Under the pieces are notes generated by a model. That model was not told where the DNA came from. It saw only the letters and a program-made list of their open reading frames with translations, and did no database searches. Positions 1-10,387 of a stretch of DNA of 64,000 nt are shown piece after piece (the stretch's first letter is position 1; the number at the start of each line of letters is the position of its first letter). The stretch is from Hansfordia pulvinata. Lineage: Eukaryota > Ascomycota > Sordariomycetes > Xylariales. The translations under genes and the position numbers were made by a program. The stretch is taken from positions 1,054,001 to 1,118,000 of the forward strand of contig BJKQ01000005.1 in NCBI GenBank assembly GCA_006538405.1. The letters run 5' to 3'.

Positions 1-422
1 GCAGCACTGACAAACACACTTGTTTCTTGACTCCTCTGGATAGGTTTTTGCACGCAGTCCGACCTTGGAGCTCGTCTCGATCCTTACCTACCTCCTAATT
101 TTATCTATCTTAGGTACTCGAACGTGTATCGAAGACGACCTGAGGTGAGGGTAGTGGTAGGTACTGGAGTACTCCATTCCTGAGCTCAGGCCGGTGGATC
201 TAAGGTCCAGTGAAAGGGGATAGCCACCGTAGTCTAACCCAAGTTCGCATTTGCTGCACAAAAATTGCTTGCCTTGGGTACATGTATTACTGGCCGAGCG
301 GCCATCGCGAATCGATATCAGAACGATATCACGATCGGTTGCCTGCAAACCGCCGCTTGTCTGACTTGTCACCTGCTGCTCAAACACTTTGCCCAGCAGC
401 ACCAGGCAGATTTCCATCCATC
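1..422. other. Upstream region of DUS3, no gene
   Basis: No coding sequence is supported here. The stretch has short repeated pieces common in the spacers of this window (taggtactcg, ggtaggtact) and GATATC twice near 316-330. It presumably holds the DUS3 promoter and 5-prime leader. I see no clear TATA box. Confidence 0.5.
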
Positions 423-2805
423 ATGACCGACGCAGAAATGGGGGCACCCCCGGCGGCGCAGAGTGCGGCCCGCGATGCTTCGCCCTCCGATGACCAGCCG
501 GCATCTAAGCGAGTCAAACTGGAGCGCGATGAAGCTCCCGCTGCGGCGAGCCTCCCCGCGCAACCGTCGGAGCGCAGGCGTGGAGTGGCGCCCATCAAAG
601 CCGAGTAGGTGTCCACTCCATTCCATCACCCGCCTCGACGCTGACCATATCGCCCCAGGTTCATCGTCGACCCCTCGGCAGCCGCCAAGGCCGCCGTCGA
701 CGACGACGCAGCCGAGGGCTCGATCGCCACCGATGACCCGGCCAACGGGAAGCCGGATCCCCGCGGCGACTCCCGCGGCGAGGGTCGGGGCGGCAAGAAG
801 GACAAGGCCCGCAAGAAGCAGGGCGGGCAGAACCAGAACCGCTCGTACGGGCACTTTGAGGACAAGATCCGGCTCTGCGCCACGCGCACCTTCACCAACG
901 AGTTCTCGCCCCGCGAGTGCAAGTTCGGCGACCGCTGCAACATGTGTCACGACCTGCGCAAGTACATGGCCGAGGGCCGCCGCGACGATCTCGACACGTT
1001 CGACGGCCAGTGCCCGATCTTCCTCAAGTACGGGCGCTGCGCCGCCGGCTGGAAATGCCGCTTCGTCAAGAGCCACTCCAAGGAGGTCGAGCATGACGAC
1101 GGCCGCAAGGAGCTGGTGCTCCTCTACAACAACGACAACAAAGACGACAGCAACAAAGACGACAGCAATGGCGGCAGTGGCGGCAGCGGCGGCGAGCCCA
1201 AGGACGACCCGGCGGCCGACGCCGACAAGCGTCCCGGCATCGTCAACGTCGTCTCGTCGGATGCCAAGTGGGACTTGGCGCGCAAGAAGACGCACTTGGC
1301 GAGGTCCGAGGCCTTCACCAAGTGGCAGGAGAAGGACACGGAGCTCACCAAGAAGCTGTACAACATGAAGAAGACGGAGGACGAGGGCGCCGACGCTGCC
1401 GAGCTGGCCGACCTGCGCGCCCAGTTCACGGACCCGCCCTTCAAATCGTCCGAGAAGCGCAAGCTCTACTTTGGCCGCGAGACGCCCGCCCTGGCCCCGC
1501 TGACGACGCAGGGGAATCTGCCCTTCCGCCGCCTGTGCGCGGAGCTGGGCGCGCAGTGCACGTACTCGGAGATGGCCATGGGCATGCCGCTGGTGCAGGG
1601 GCTCAAGGGCGAGTGGGCGCTTATGAAGGCCCACGAGGAGGAGCTCGCGGCGCCGCGGTACACGCCGTCCGCCGCGCCCGGGTCCTCCTCGGTGGTCCGG
1701 GGCTACGACAACGCGCGGGACCTCAAGTTCGGGGTGCAGATCTCGGGCAACCAGCCGTGGGTGGCGATGAAGGCGACCGAGGCGCTGACGATGAACGTCC
1801 CGCACCTGCGCCTCGTCGACCTCAACTGCGGCTGCCCGATCGACCTGGTGTTCCAGGCCGGCGCGGGGTCGGCGCTGCTGGACGCGCCGCCCAAGCTCGA
1901 GAAGATCATCCGGGGCATGAACGCCGTGTCCGGGGACGTGCCCATCACGGCCAAGATCCGCACGGGCGTGCGCGACGACAAGCCGACGGCGACCAAGATC
2001 ATCGAGCGGCTGGCGCACGGGGGCCGGACACGCGGGAGCGGCTCGGGGCCCCCGGCTGCGCGGCCATCACGCTGCACGGGCGCAGCCGGCAGCAGCGGTA
2101 CACCAAGAGCGCCAACTGGTCGTACATTGCCGAGTGCGCGGCGCTGATCAAGTCGTACAACGAGGGGCGTGACGCGCTGGCGGACACGGCGCGCGAGCCC
2201 GAGGAGAACACGCAGGCCAACGGCGACCGGCTGTACTTCCTGGGCAACGGCGACTGCTACTCGCACGTCGACTACTTCAACCACATTGACAACGCCAAGG
2301 TCGACTCGGTCATGATCGGGCGCGGGGCCATGATCAAGCCGTGGCTCTTTGAGGAGATCGAGAAGGGCCAGTACCTGGACAAGTCGGCGACGGAGCGCCT
2401 CGGCTACATTGAGAAGTTTGTGCGGTACGGCCTGGAGGCCTGGGGCTCGGACGAGCTGGGCGTGGGCTACACGCGGCGCTTCCTGCTCGAGTGGCTGAGC
2501 TTCACGCACCGGTACATCCCCGTGGGCATCCTGGAGCACCTGCCGCCCAGCCTCAACGACCGGCCGCCCAAGTACCGCGGCCGCAACGAGCTCGAGACGC
2601 TTCTGGCCAGCGACAATTACAAGGACTGGATGAAGATCAGGTGAGTGATGAGACGATCGGAGGGCGCTCCGGCCTGCTTCAATGTTACGTGGAAAGGCAG
2701 CTAACCTTGGGCAACAGCGAGATGTTCCTGGGCCCGGCGCACCCCAACTTCAACTTCCAGCCCAAGCACAAGTCGAACAGCTACGAGATTGAAGCCGAGG
2801 GCTAA
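423..2805 (+). CDS. DUS3: tRNA-dihydrouridine(47) synthase (NAD(P)+), Dus3 type, with one frameshift
   Basis: Flavoenzyme that reduces uridine 47 in the variable loop of tRNAs. Exons are 423-604, 659-2640 and 2718-2805 (introns GTAGGT...CCCCAG and GTGAGT...CAACAG), about 750 residues. The N-terminus is low complexity and basic. A CCCH zinc-finger pair follows ([12 protein letters not shown], then [18 protein letters not shown]). The TIM-barrel Dus domain has [14 protein letters not shown], the [15 protein letters not shown] segment and the FLGNGDC and [10 protein letters not shown] phosphate/FMN-binding parts. The reading frame slips by one missing base at about 2019-2027 (GGGGGCCGG): residues before ([10 protein letters not shown]) and after ([18 protein letters not shown]) are both typical Dus3. 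The exon sum is 3n+2, which fits one lost base. A sequencing error is more likely than a pseudogene because all else is conserved. Confidence 0.93.
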
Positions 2806-3932
2806 GGCCACCGCATTTGTGGGAGCATGGGTTGTGGAGAGGACGGGTTCGAGCCAAGAACGGGTATTGAGAACTCTAGAGTGTTATAGGCTAGGTAGTT
2901 GGCAATGGGTTGGCGGTGGGAGCATACCGGCGCAACACTCGTAGAGCATACACAGCAGTAGCGGTGGAAAATGGGCAATCCATGTAGATGCCTCCTTCAC
3001 GATGTTGAGTATCACGGGTGTCGGCCAGTGTCTCTGGCGTAGTGCGACCTCAGCACTCGTCCTCAGGCAAGCTGGGAAGGTGCAGCAGGTACTCGTAGGC
3101 ACGAGGTTAGGCCAGATCGGGCGCGTGTCGATCGAGCCCCACATCCTACGGCGAGGTCAGTTACCTGCGCTTAAAGCCACGTCTCTGAAGGCCGTGATTG
3201 CCTGAAGCTTGGAATAGAGTGGAGCGCTAGTCCGCGCGCCACAGGTATGACGCAGTTGACGTAGCAGGGCAGAGGCCAGACCACGGGGGGTAGCTCCTGC
3301 CTCTGCCTGCTACTCGTAACTACCTACCTTAGGTAGTCGCAATGCCAGGGCTGTTGTTCAATGTGCGAGTTCTTTCGACCAGGAACGGACAGCATCGAGA
3401 TACGCATACCTTGTTCGGGATTTGGATTGGGCTAGCCTCTTCCCATACCAGGCTCAGGCTTGCCGCTTCCATCGTCATAGCCCGGTCCGCCAACTGGCCG
3501 GCGAGGCAAGTGGCACCCTCGCCGCCTGTGACTACGGTGACTGACGTCGGGTGGGCTCCAGCTCGTACCCGACAACAGTGCCTCCTCGGCTTGCCGGCGG
3601 CGTACAGTCTTGGTAGGCTGCCACCACGCTTCAATGCTGCTAGCAGGGGCTGCCGCCTGCTTGCGCCCAGCGGTCCGGGCCCGGCACACGACACGCCTCC
3701 CAGCTTCTGTGACGAAATCTGCCCGGCCCTCGCTTTCTTCCCTCTTCCACTCTCACCACCACCATCACCAACGCTGGCCCGCACTCACGACAGCCCGCCA
3801 ATCCCTCCCCGCACCTGACAACCTTTGGACAATTCGTCTCTGACTGATTGTCTGTTCCACTGCCACAGCGCCTCACTCCTGCATACTGAGACAGCCTGCC
3901 ATCCCCCCGCTTCACGCCGCCACGTCTTCAAA
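2806..3932. other. Spacer between DUS3 and BAP31, no gene
   Basis: Only frameless short ORFs are seen. The part from about 3640 to 3930 is pyrimidine-rich (ctcaccaccaccatcacc and similar) and is probably the BAP31 leader. A short taccttaggtag motif lies near 3325. Confidence 0.5.
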
Positions 3933-4762
3933 ATGACGCTCTACTACTCGCTTGTACGTTATCCCGAGTCGCGTTTGCTCGTCGCCACGGGCGGTATTCG
4001 CTCCGCCTCTTGTCGCGACCTTTGCTGACCACGACCCCAGGTATTCATGCTTCTCGTGGCAGAGATGGCCATGTTCATGCTCTTGATCATTCCCATGCCC
4101 TTCTCCGCCAAGCGCAGAATCTTTACGTAGGTTGCCTGCGAACCGCTACTAGCCAAGCTTGCCGCTAACTCGAACTCAGCTTCATTTCGGAAAACCCCAT
4201 CGTGGCCAAGGTCCAGTATGGAATGAAGATCACCTTCATCTTCATCCTCATCCTCTTCATTGACAGCGTCAACCGTGTCTACCGTGTGCAAGTGGAGCTA
4301 TCCCAAGCTACCGACAGCAAGCAGGGTGCCGCGTAAGTCTCAGCCCTTCACAGTCTGCGCAGCCAGCCGTCTAACAACCCCCACAGTGCCGTCATGGGCC
4401 ACGAGCGCCTCGAGGTTCAAGCTCGCAAGTTCTACAGCCAGCGCAACATGTATCTCTGCGGCTTCACCTTGTTCCTCTCGCTCATCCTGAACCGCACCTA
4501 CACCATGATCCTCGAGACCCTGCGCCTCGAGCAGAAGCTCAAGACCCACGAGGGCACCGACTCCAACACCAAGCAGAGCGAGAAGCTGGCCGTTGCCGGA
4601 GAGTCGGGCGAGATTGCCAGCTACAAGAAGCAGCTCAAGAAGAAGGACACGGAGATTGAGGCTCTCAAGAAGCAGGCCGAGGGGCTGTCGCGCGAGTACA
4701 ACGAGCTCTGCGAGAAGTACGGCGCTACTCAGTCTGCAGCCGGCACCCGCAAGGACAAATAG
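3933..4762 (+). CDS. BAP31/Yet3-like endoplasmic reticulum membrane protein
   Basis: Integral ER protein of the BCAP31/BAP29 family (yeast Yet1/Yet3), which acts in sorting and quality control of membrane proteins. Four exons: 3933-3953 (only MTLYYSL), 4041-4126, 4180-4332 and 4387-4762; they close in frame to 211 residues, the usual family length. Three membrane segments are visible: VFMLLVAEMAMFMLLIIP, a second with ITFIFILILFIDSVNRVYR, and MYLCGFTLFLSLILNRTY. The C-terminal third is a charged coiled coil (SYKKQLKKKDTEIEALKKQ) and the tail ends KDK, like the KKXX-type retrieval ends of this family. The tiny first exon, set by the family's conserved start (MTLYYSLVFMLLVAEM), makes the gene easy to mis-start. 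Confidence 0.93.
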
Positions 4763-5221
4763 GCGTCGGGCCCAGTATATCGACAATCGCAGCACCCGAG
4801 GCCTGCCGCATGGTGACGAGGCGGTGTGCAGCAATGTGAAACGGCACCACGGGTCTCAAAAGGTGGCTGCGCGCAGATAGCGCCGGCGGAAATGCGTCGA
4901 TACAAGGGATCACTACCTACTGTCATGTGGTTGCATGTGACTACGTGGGCGTGCTGGATCTCAAATGACATAGATGACTGGGCGACTATTGATGTTGCCC
5001 GTCTTAATAGGAGTTTGGTTCTTGAAGGCATGGCAGTTGCTGTCACGTGTGTTGTCTGACCTGGCCGGGCTTAACCGTGCCCAGTGCTATGCTCCATTTC
5101 AATACATGGATCTTGTTCACTCATGAAAATTGTCCTGGTGGTTTATGGGTGGCACCGCATGTCTCCCGGCGCCCAAGACGCTCGTGTGCGTGGCCAGGCG
5201 CGCCAGCTCTCAACCCGGCAC
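4763..5221. other. Spacer between convergent BAP31 and tyrosinase genes
   Basis: Both flanking genes end here, so the stretch should hold their 3-prime UTRs. I see no ORF or RNA that I can support. Confidence 0.5.
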
Positions 5222-6516
5222 TCAGAAGCCGTAAGTGTAGCAAAAGGGGCCGGCGGTGGTGCTCATGAGGTCCCTCAACTTCCAAGGGCCGTGGGGCGAA
5301 GCCCAGCCGAGGTCGACGACGTCGTCGAGGGTGGTGTTGGCCGAGGGCGGGCTGTCGAGGAAGGTGCCGGTACCGGCGACGGCGGTAGCACGGTCCGCGG
5401 GGGACAGGGACTGCCACAGCCACCACACCAGGTCGATCATGCTGTGGTGCAGGTAGAAGACGGGCTCGCCGGGGGACACGAAGACGTCGCCGCTGGGGTC
5501 GCCGCCGACGGTATAGTGCCCGCCGCCGTGGACGCCGATGGAGCCGGAGCCGGGGACGCCCTGCACTGTAGTTTTTGTTTCCGACACGGTCAGCTTAGGC
5601 GAGAGATTGGGATCAGGGGGGGGGGGGGGGGGGGTGAGCGGGTAAGAAGGAGCAAAGACGTACGCCGCAGCTGGAAAGTGGCGACGTCCCGACTGCCGAG
5701 GACCAGGTCGAGGATGGAGGTCATGTTGGCGTATCGGCGGTTGACCTCGGCGGAGAGGTCGCGGCGCAGGCAGCGCGGGTTGTGGCGGAGCCCGTCGCCC
5801 GCCGCCAGGACGGAGCCGTTGTTGAGCGGCAGGGAGACGGGCCCGAGGTTGACGACCATGTCGGCGAAGGGGCCGGTGCGGACGCAGCCGCCGCCGCGGC
5901 CGGGGGGCAGCTCGACGGCGGGGTAGTCGGCGAGGGTCAGGGTGATGTTGCCCTTGGGGCCGGGGACGTGCTCGCCGTCGCCGGACATGCTGGCGTCGGA
6001 GCCGTCGAAGATGGGGGAGGCGGAAGACAGAGACAGAGACGAAGTGGAGGAGGAGGAGGAAGAGGCGGCGGCGGCGGCGGCGGACAGGCCCCAGTTCCAG
6101 TAGGGCTGGGAGGGGCCGGCGTAGGCGCACTCGTCGCGCAGGGCGCGGTCGTAGGCGTGGGTGAAGGCGCGGTGCCAGGCCAGGAAGATGCCGGTGTAGT
6201 GGATGGTGGCGGTCCGGTTGATGTGGACGGCGACGAAGTCGTCGAAGCGCGAGCGGGCGCCCGGCGCCTCGGAGCGCGGGGTGCGCGCCGGCAGGCGCTG
6301 CAGGCATCGGACCGCGTCCGTGTAGGAGATGCGCTCGCGGCGGGTGAGGGAGCCCCTTTTATTACCGGGGTTGGGAGTTTCGTTGTTAGTATGAGTGGCG
6401 TACAGGTGGTCCCCCTCCTCTCTCTCCTACAACGGAACACAAAAAAAAAAAAAAAAGACTAAAGAAAACTCACCACTCGCGCCGCACGCTGAGCTTGCCT
6501 CCCGTACAGCCACCAG

Positions 6517-6550
<34 letters not shown>

Positions 6551-6730
6551 ACTGCTCCGAGACTCGAGCTGCCCGCTCGTGTGGGCAGCGGCCTGCCTGA
6601 CCAGGTCCTGGAAACGGGCCAGCTCGGGCTGGGCGGTGGCGATCTCCGGGGCGGCAGCAGCGGGAGAGGCCGAGGCTGTCGTCACCCCCGGCCCGAGGAG
6701 GAGGGCACACAGCAGGTCCGTGGCGCGCAT
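5222..6730 (-). CDS. Secreted tyrosinase, short fungal type
   Basis: Type-3 copper phenol oxidase that turns phenols into quinones (melanin-type or other secondary pigments). Exons 6730-6474, 6355-5664 and 5565-5222 close exactly to 430 residues. Residues 1-20 look like a signal peptide (MRATDLLCALLLGPGVTTAS). CuA ligands are H130, H138 and H147 (HINRTATIHYTGIFLAWH). CuB ligands are H329 and H333 (GVHGGGHYT) and H356 or H357 (FYLHH). There is no long C-terminal prodomain, so it resembles the short IvoB-like group rather than mushroom-type enzymes. A serine tract near residues 59-71 is encoded by an AGC microsatellite, and both introns hold homopolymers (A16 at 6441-6456, G19 at 5616-5634). 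The physiological substrate cannot be told from sequence. Confidence 0.92.
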
Positions 6731-6830
6731 CGTGGAGGGGGGGGGGGACCCCGTGTGTCGTCGGTCTCTGAGTAGGAGGTCGAGTGGAAGCGCCCTGATC
6801 AGAGCGTCGAGATGCGGGCGGCCGGGGTGT

Positions 6831-6850
6831 GGGGGGGGGGGGGGGGGGGG
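6831..6850 (+). repeat. G20 homopolymer upstream of tyrosinase
   Basis: Twenty consecutive G about 100 bases before the tyrosinase ATG, on the opposite strand to the gene (C20 on the gene strand). Confidence 0.9.
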
Positions 6851-6907
6851 TCTACGATCGACGTCGCGGACTTTGAGCAAGCAAAGCAAGCACGCACAAA
6901 GAGAGGA

Positions 6908-6921
6908 TACCTATACATATA
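6908..6921 (-). promoter_or_regulatory. Possible TATA element of the tyrosinase gene
   Basis: On the minus strand an AT-rich block, CATATATGTATAGG, lies about 180 bases before the tyrosinase ATG at 6730. It is the only clear TATA-like block there. The role is inferred from position only. Confidence 0.3.
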
Positions 6922-8647
6922 TGGAGAGGGAGGGCCACGATGAGCATTTAAGTGGGTGGGCAACAATGCCGGCTCTCCGCCAGCTTGAGCTGATGGCCGG
7001 GCCCTGCCGGGTCCGGCCCGAAATCAATCTACAGAGCATGTTGGGCGGAGACGTTACATGCCGCTCGAGTCGAGACGGGAATAAACATGGTATTGTTCGC
7101 GCGGCCTGTGTTGAGGACAGGGGCGCATAGCAGGCCAAGGCTGCACGCACTGGCGCCGGCCCAGGCATCGTCGGCTCAGCTGCACGACTGGGACCAGGCC
7201 CGAGTCACAGCTATTCGCAAGGAAGGGAAGGGGGGGTAAGAGCAGGGACATGTCGAGTATCGTGCATATATCAGAGAGAGAGAGAGCCAGCTCAGACGAG
7301 GCTAGACGGGGCGGTGGCCCGAGCAAAGGTTACATCCAATAGCACGGGGCATTATCACAGGTGCCCTGTGGACTCCTCATTCAGCAAGGGTTGGTTGTCG
7401 CCGTCCGCCTTGTTGCCCACGTACGTCCAGTATCGTACGAGCAGCACTTATTATGAGTAGGTACGGAGTACTGGCGGGTATCCAGTGTTGGCGGGGTTCA
7501 GGGTCCTCTTCCTCCATCTACGCCTACCTCTTCCTAACCATGTACCCACCCTGGCTCCGATCGGTGCATCTACGAGTATGGGCGGCCAGGCCAATGCGCG
7601 GATAACGTGGTGGCAGGGGTTGCCTGGGACCTTCAAATATGTTAGGTACTCGTAGCCCGCAACGATGCAGGAGTCTACTAACCTACACGGTACATCCATG
7701 AATCCATGGATGTGTCCGTAGTACGATTATAGGTTAGCAGGTAGGTAGGTATCGTCGGTAGGTTACCTGGTTGGTTGCCAGCTGCCCCATCTGGCCATCC
7801 ATCGTGAGGCACATTGATGCGGTGCCTTGGTAGGTACATGTAGGTACTCGTCGTGTGTAGGTACCGGCCTGCATGCAGCCCTCCCCAGCTTCCCATGCGA
7901 GGGTCTGGATCTCGTTCATGCCCGGCCGCAGACTTTTGGTTCTTATCGGCGTCCCACAAGACGGCGATGGCAACGGCGCCAGTGCCGTGTTGACTTCACG
8001 TGCTGGCCGCTGGGAGGTCAGGAACAGAGCAAGAAAGGATGGCAGACAGGTCACTAGGGACAAAAGACCAAGACAGATATCGAGATGGTCTGGTCAGAAG
8101 AACCCTGATATTCGCCTACTCCTATGCGCAAGATGAGATGCAGCGCAGACTCGATCTATAAGGGTTGCCTTTCGAGTTGTGACTGGGGCCGAACCGGGGC
8201 TGACATCTGCGAGTAACAAAGAAGAAAGATGAAAAGAAAAACAGAGAAAAAAGCCACCAAGCGGGCAATTCCAGATGATGCCTAATGACCAGGGGTATCT
8301 TCACAAGTCCCCTCCCTTATTCCCCAACGCCTTTTTCACCCTTGTATGCAGATAGACAGAGACAGAGGGCCAGACCCTCTGGCGGTCCGCGTTCTAATTC
8401 GCCCTCCCCTCCCCCTCTTCCTTCTTCGTCTCCTCCACAATCACGTCCCTCGACTGGAACAAGAAGACAAAGAGACCAAACGGCCATGGCGCATCCACCG
8501 CCCTTTCTGTCCTGAGAATGGGCAAGCGGAGACCATCAGGCCAAAGCCGGGGCTTGGATATAGTATGTGCGGGAATGAGAAAAATCTCCGAGTTGATGAC
8601 AAAAGGGAAGAGTTCAGAGATGAAAAGAAGAAAATCAAATCAAAAGA

Positions 8648-9921
8648 TCAGATTGCTCGCACCGGCGGCAGCGCTCCGGCGATCCGCCTAGCCGCACCAG
8701 TTGCACGCGCCCGTAGGAAAGGCTCGACCGAGCTCACCGTGACCTCCTGCGTGGCGGTCGGGGCCGCCGAGGTGGTCGAAGTGGTAGCGGTGGACGCAGC
8801 CGAGGCGGTGGCCTGCGCCGGCTCGGCGTCGTCGAACACCGTCGTCAGGACCGTCTTGAATACAGGAGGCGCCGTCACCGTCACCGTGTCGACCTCGTCT
8901 CCCGCAGGAGCTGGGGCCGGAGTCGTAGTCGGCGCGGTGGCTGGGTCTGCTGCCGTCGTCTGGGCCGGCTTGCTGTCGTCGTCGTCATGATCGTGGTCGC
9001 CCTTGGCCGGAGAAGTGGGCCTGGAACCGCCTCCCGCAGTGGAAGGCGCCGGTGCTGGGGCTTTGGTGCCGGTGCCCAGCGCCAGGAACTCGATCGGGGT
9101 CGCCATCTGGCTCTTGACGGCGTGACTGGCACCAAAGGAGGCGAGGTTGTACTTGGGCGCGTTGCTGAGCGTCTTGAGGCTCGCCGCCGAGCCGACCTTA
9201 ATGTCGGCGCAGGTGGTGTACGTCTCGTTGGCCATGCCGACCTCGTTGGCGTTGAGCGGCCAGTCCCACACCCAGTAGATGGTGTACGTCTCGCCGTCCT
9301 TGACGTCCTCGGGGATCTGGAAGTCCGTCTGGCAGTACTTGGACAGGGCGCCCTTGTTGGCCGTCTTGCGCGCCGCATTGATCGATCCCTGGTCCTGACC
9401 CGTCCGGTCCTGGTAGCACTGCCCGTCGTCAAAGTAGTGCGCCGCAATCAGCTTGCCCGGCCGTCGCCGCCAGAGCCGTCAGCGTTCCACACGTGGTGGA
9501 TCGAGGCGAACTCGTCGTCCGCCTTGGACTGCGTCGTGCCGTACACGTAAACATTGCCACTCCGGTAGGGCCGTCCGGGAGGAATTTGTGGCTGGCTGAC
9601 GTGGCCGTTCTCGTCGTAGAGCCCGGCCACAAAGTCGCCTGGGCTGGCCGACAGCGCAGGCTCCGAGGCCGTGTTGGAGCCGGGCGTCTGGGTGTCCTTG
9701 CACATCTTGGTGCCGGGCGTCACGGCAACAATCTGGTTCATGTTGTCCAAGTCACTCGAGCCGGGCCCGCGAGGCTTGAAGGCGCGGGGGTAGCCCTGGC
9801 TGCCCTGCTCGAACTGGCCGTCCGAGTCGATGCGAACGAGGCCCTCGAGCCATGAGTGGGCCGTGGCGGCGGGTAGGGCGGCCAGGATGGCCAAGGCAGC
9901 CACCACTTTGTCGAAAGCCAT
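8648..9921 (-). CDS. Secreted LPMO-like protein (DUF7492-type) with mucin-like tail, one frameshift
   Basis: The protein starts with a signal peptide (residues 1-21, MAFDKVVAALAILAALPAATA). Cleavage would leave His22 at the new N-terminus (HSWLEGLVRI), the arrangement that lets lytic polysaccharide monooxygenases bind copper. Further conserved pieces are QGYPRAFKPR, an internal SIHHVWNADG, then HYFDDGQCYQDR and TIYWVWDWPL. From about residue 280 the tail is rich in Pro/Thr/Ala/Ser, a likely glycosylated linker. I know this as a secreted fungal family often labelled DUF7492; that name is from memory. Enzyme activity is not shown. The frame breaks at 9455-9462 (gcccggcc), one base missing, between WNADGSGGDG and KLIAAHYFDDG. 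With one base restored the ORF is about 424 residues. There are no introns. Confidence 0.8.
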
Positions 9922-10062
9922 GGTTAAAGATGATGCTACTGCTGCTGTTGCTTTTGCTGTTGCCGCGGCTTCAGAGGTTTCTGGTCAAGGAAGACTCGTT
10001 GAACCCTGTTTCTGGCTGCTGTCTCTGGCGCCGAAGCTCCCGACCGGCGGGAGGGTGCAGAG

Positions 10063-10072
10063 CTGTATAATA
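10063..10072 (-). promoter_or_regulatory. Possible TATA element of the LPMO-like gene
   Basis: On the minus strand the block CTATTATACA lies about 145 bases before the ATG at 9921. The function is inferred from position. Confidence 0.25.
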
Positions 10073-10313
10073 GGGTTCGGATCCCAAGGGTGGAGCGTGC
10101 AGAGAGTGAGAGAGAGAGAGTGTGTGTGTGTGGCCGCAGTATCCGGAGTGGTGCAGTCTCGGTATCCAGCCGAATTGGTTAATCAAAGACGTGCGTGCCA
10201 GGCCTGGTCGGGTCGAGATGGTGGGGGGACCTGTTGTTGTTTACCAAAGATACGCAGGGGAGAATGTCGGGATATGAGGCTTCATCTACCGACAGGTGGG
10301 GTGGTTGAAATAC

Positions 10314-10387
10314 GACCAGCGTGGAGGCCAGGCTTGCTGTTGCCAAATAAGACCAGCGTGGAGGCCAGGCTTGCTGTTGCCAGATAA
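10314..10387 (+). repeat. 37-bp direct tandem repeat, two copies
   Basis: Copy 1 is 10314-10350 and copy 2 is 10351-10387; both start GACCAGCGTGGAGGCCAGGC. They differ at one base near the end (CAAATAA against CAGATAA). The pair lies about 400 bases upstream of the LPMO-like gene's ATG. Confidence 0.9.

Larger units (their letters stand above)
6731..8647. other. 1.9-kb spacer with short palindromic repeats, no gene
   Basis: This holds the tyrosinase promoter and the 3-prime end of the LPMO-like gene. It has a G20 run (6831-6850) and a GA run near 7271. Between about 7440 and 7870 there are many copies of taggtactcg, gtaggtagg and similar pieces. ORFs here are short and lack domains. Confidence 0.5.

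Noticed and set aside
369..2018. 549-codon minus-strand ORF across DUS3
   Set aside because: It is the antisense shadow of GC-rich DUS3 codons; the plus strand carries conserved Dus3 motifs.
2836..2850. tRNA B-box-like GGTTCGAGCC after DUS3
   Set aside because: The flanking bases cannot form a T stem and there is no A box or acceptor pair at the right distance.
5222..9921. Horizontal transfer of tyrosinase and LPMO-like genes
   Set aside because: Introns, GC content and splice signals match the neighbours; nothing in the sequence suggests a foreign origin.
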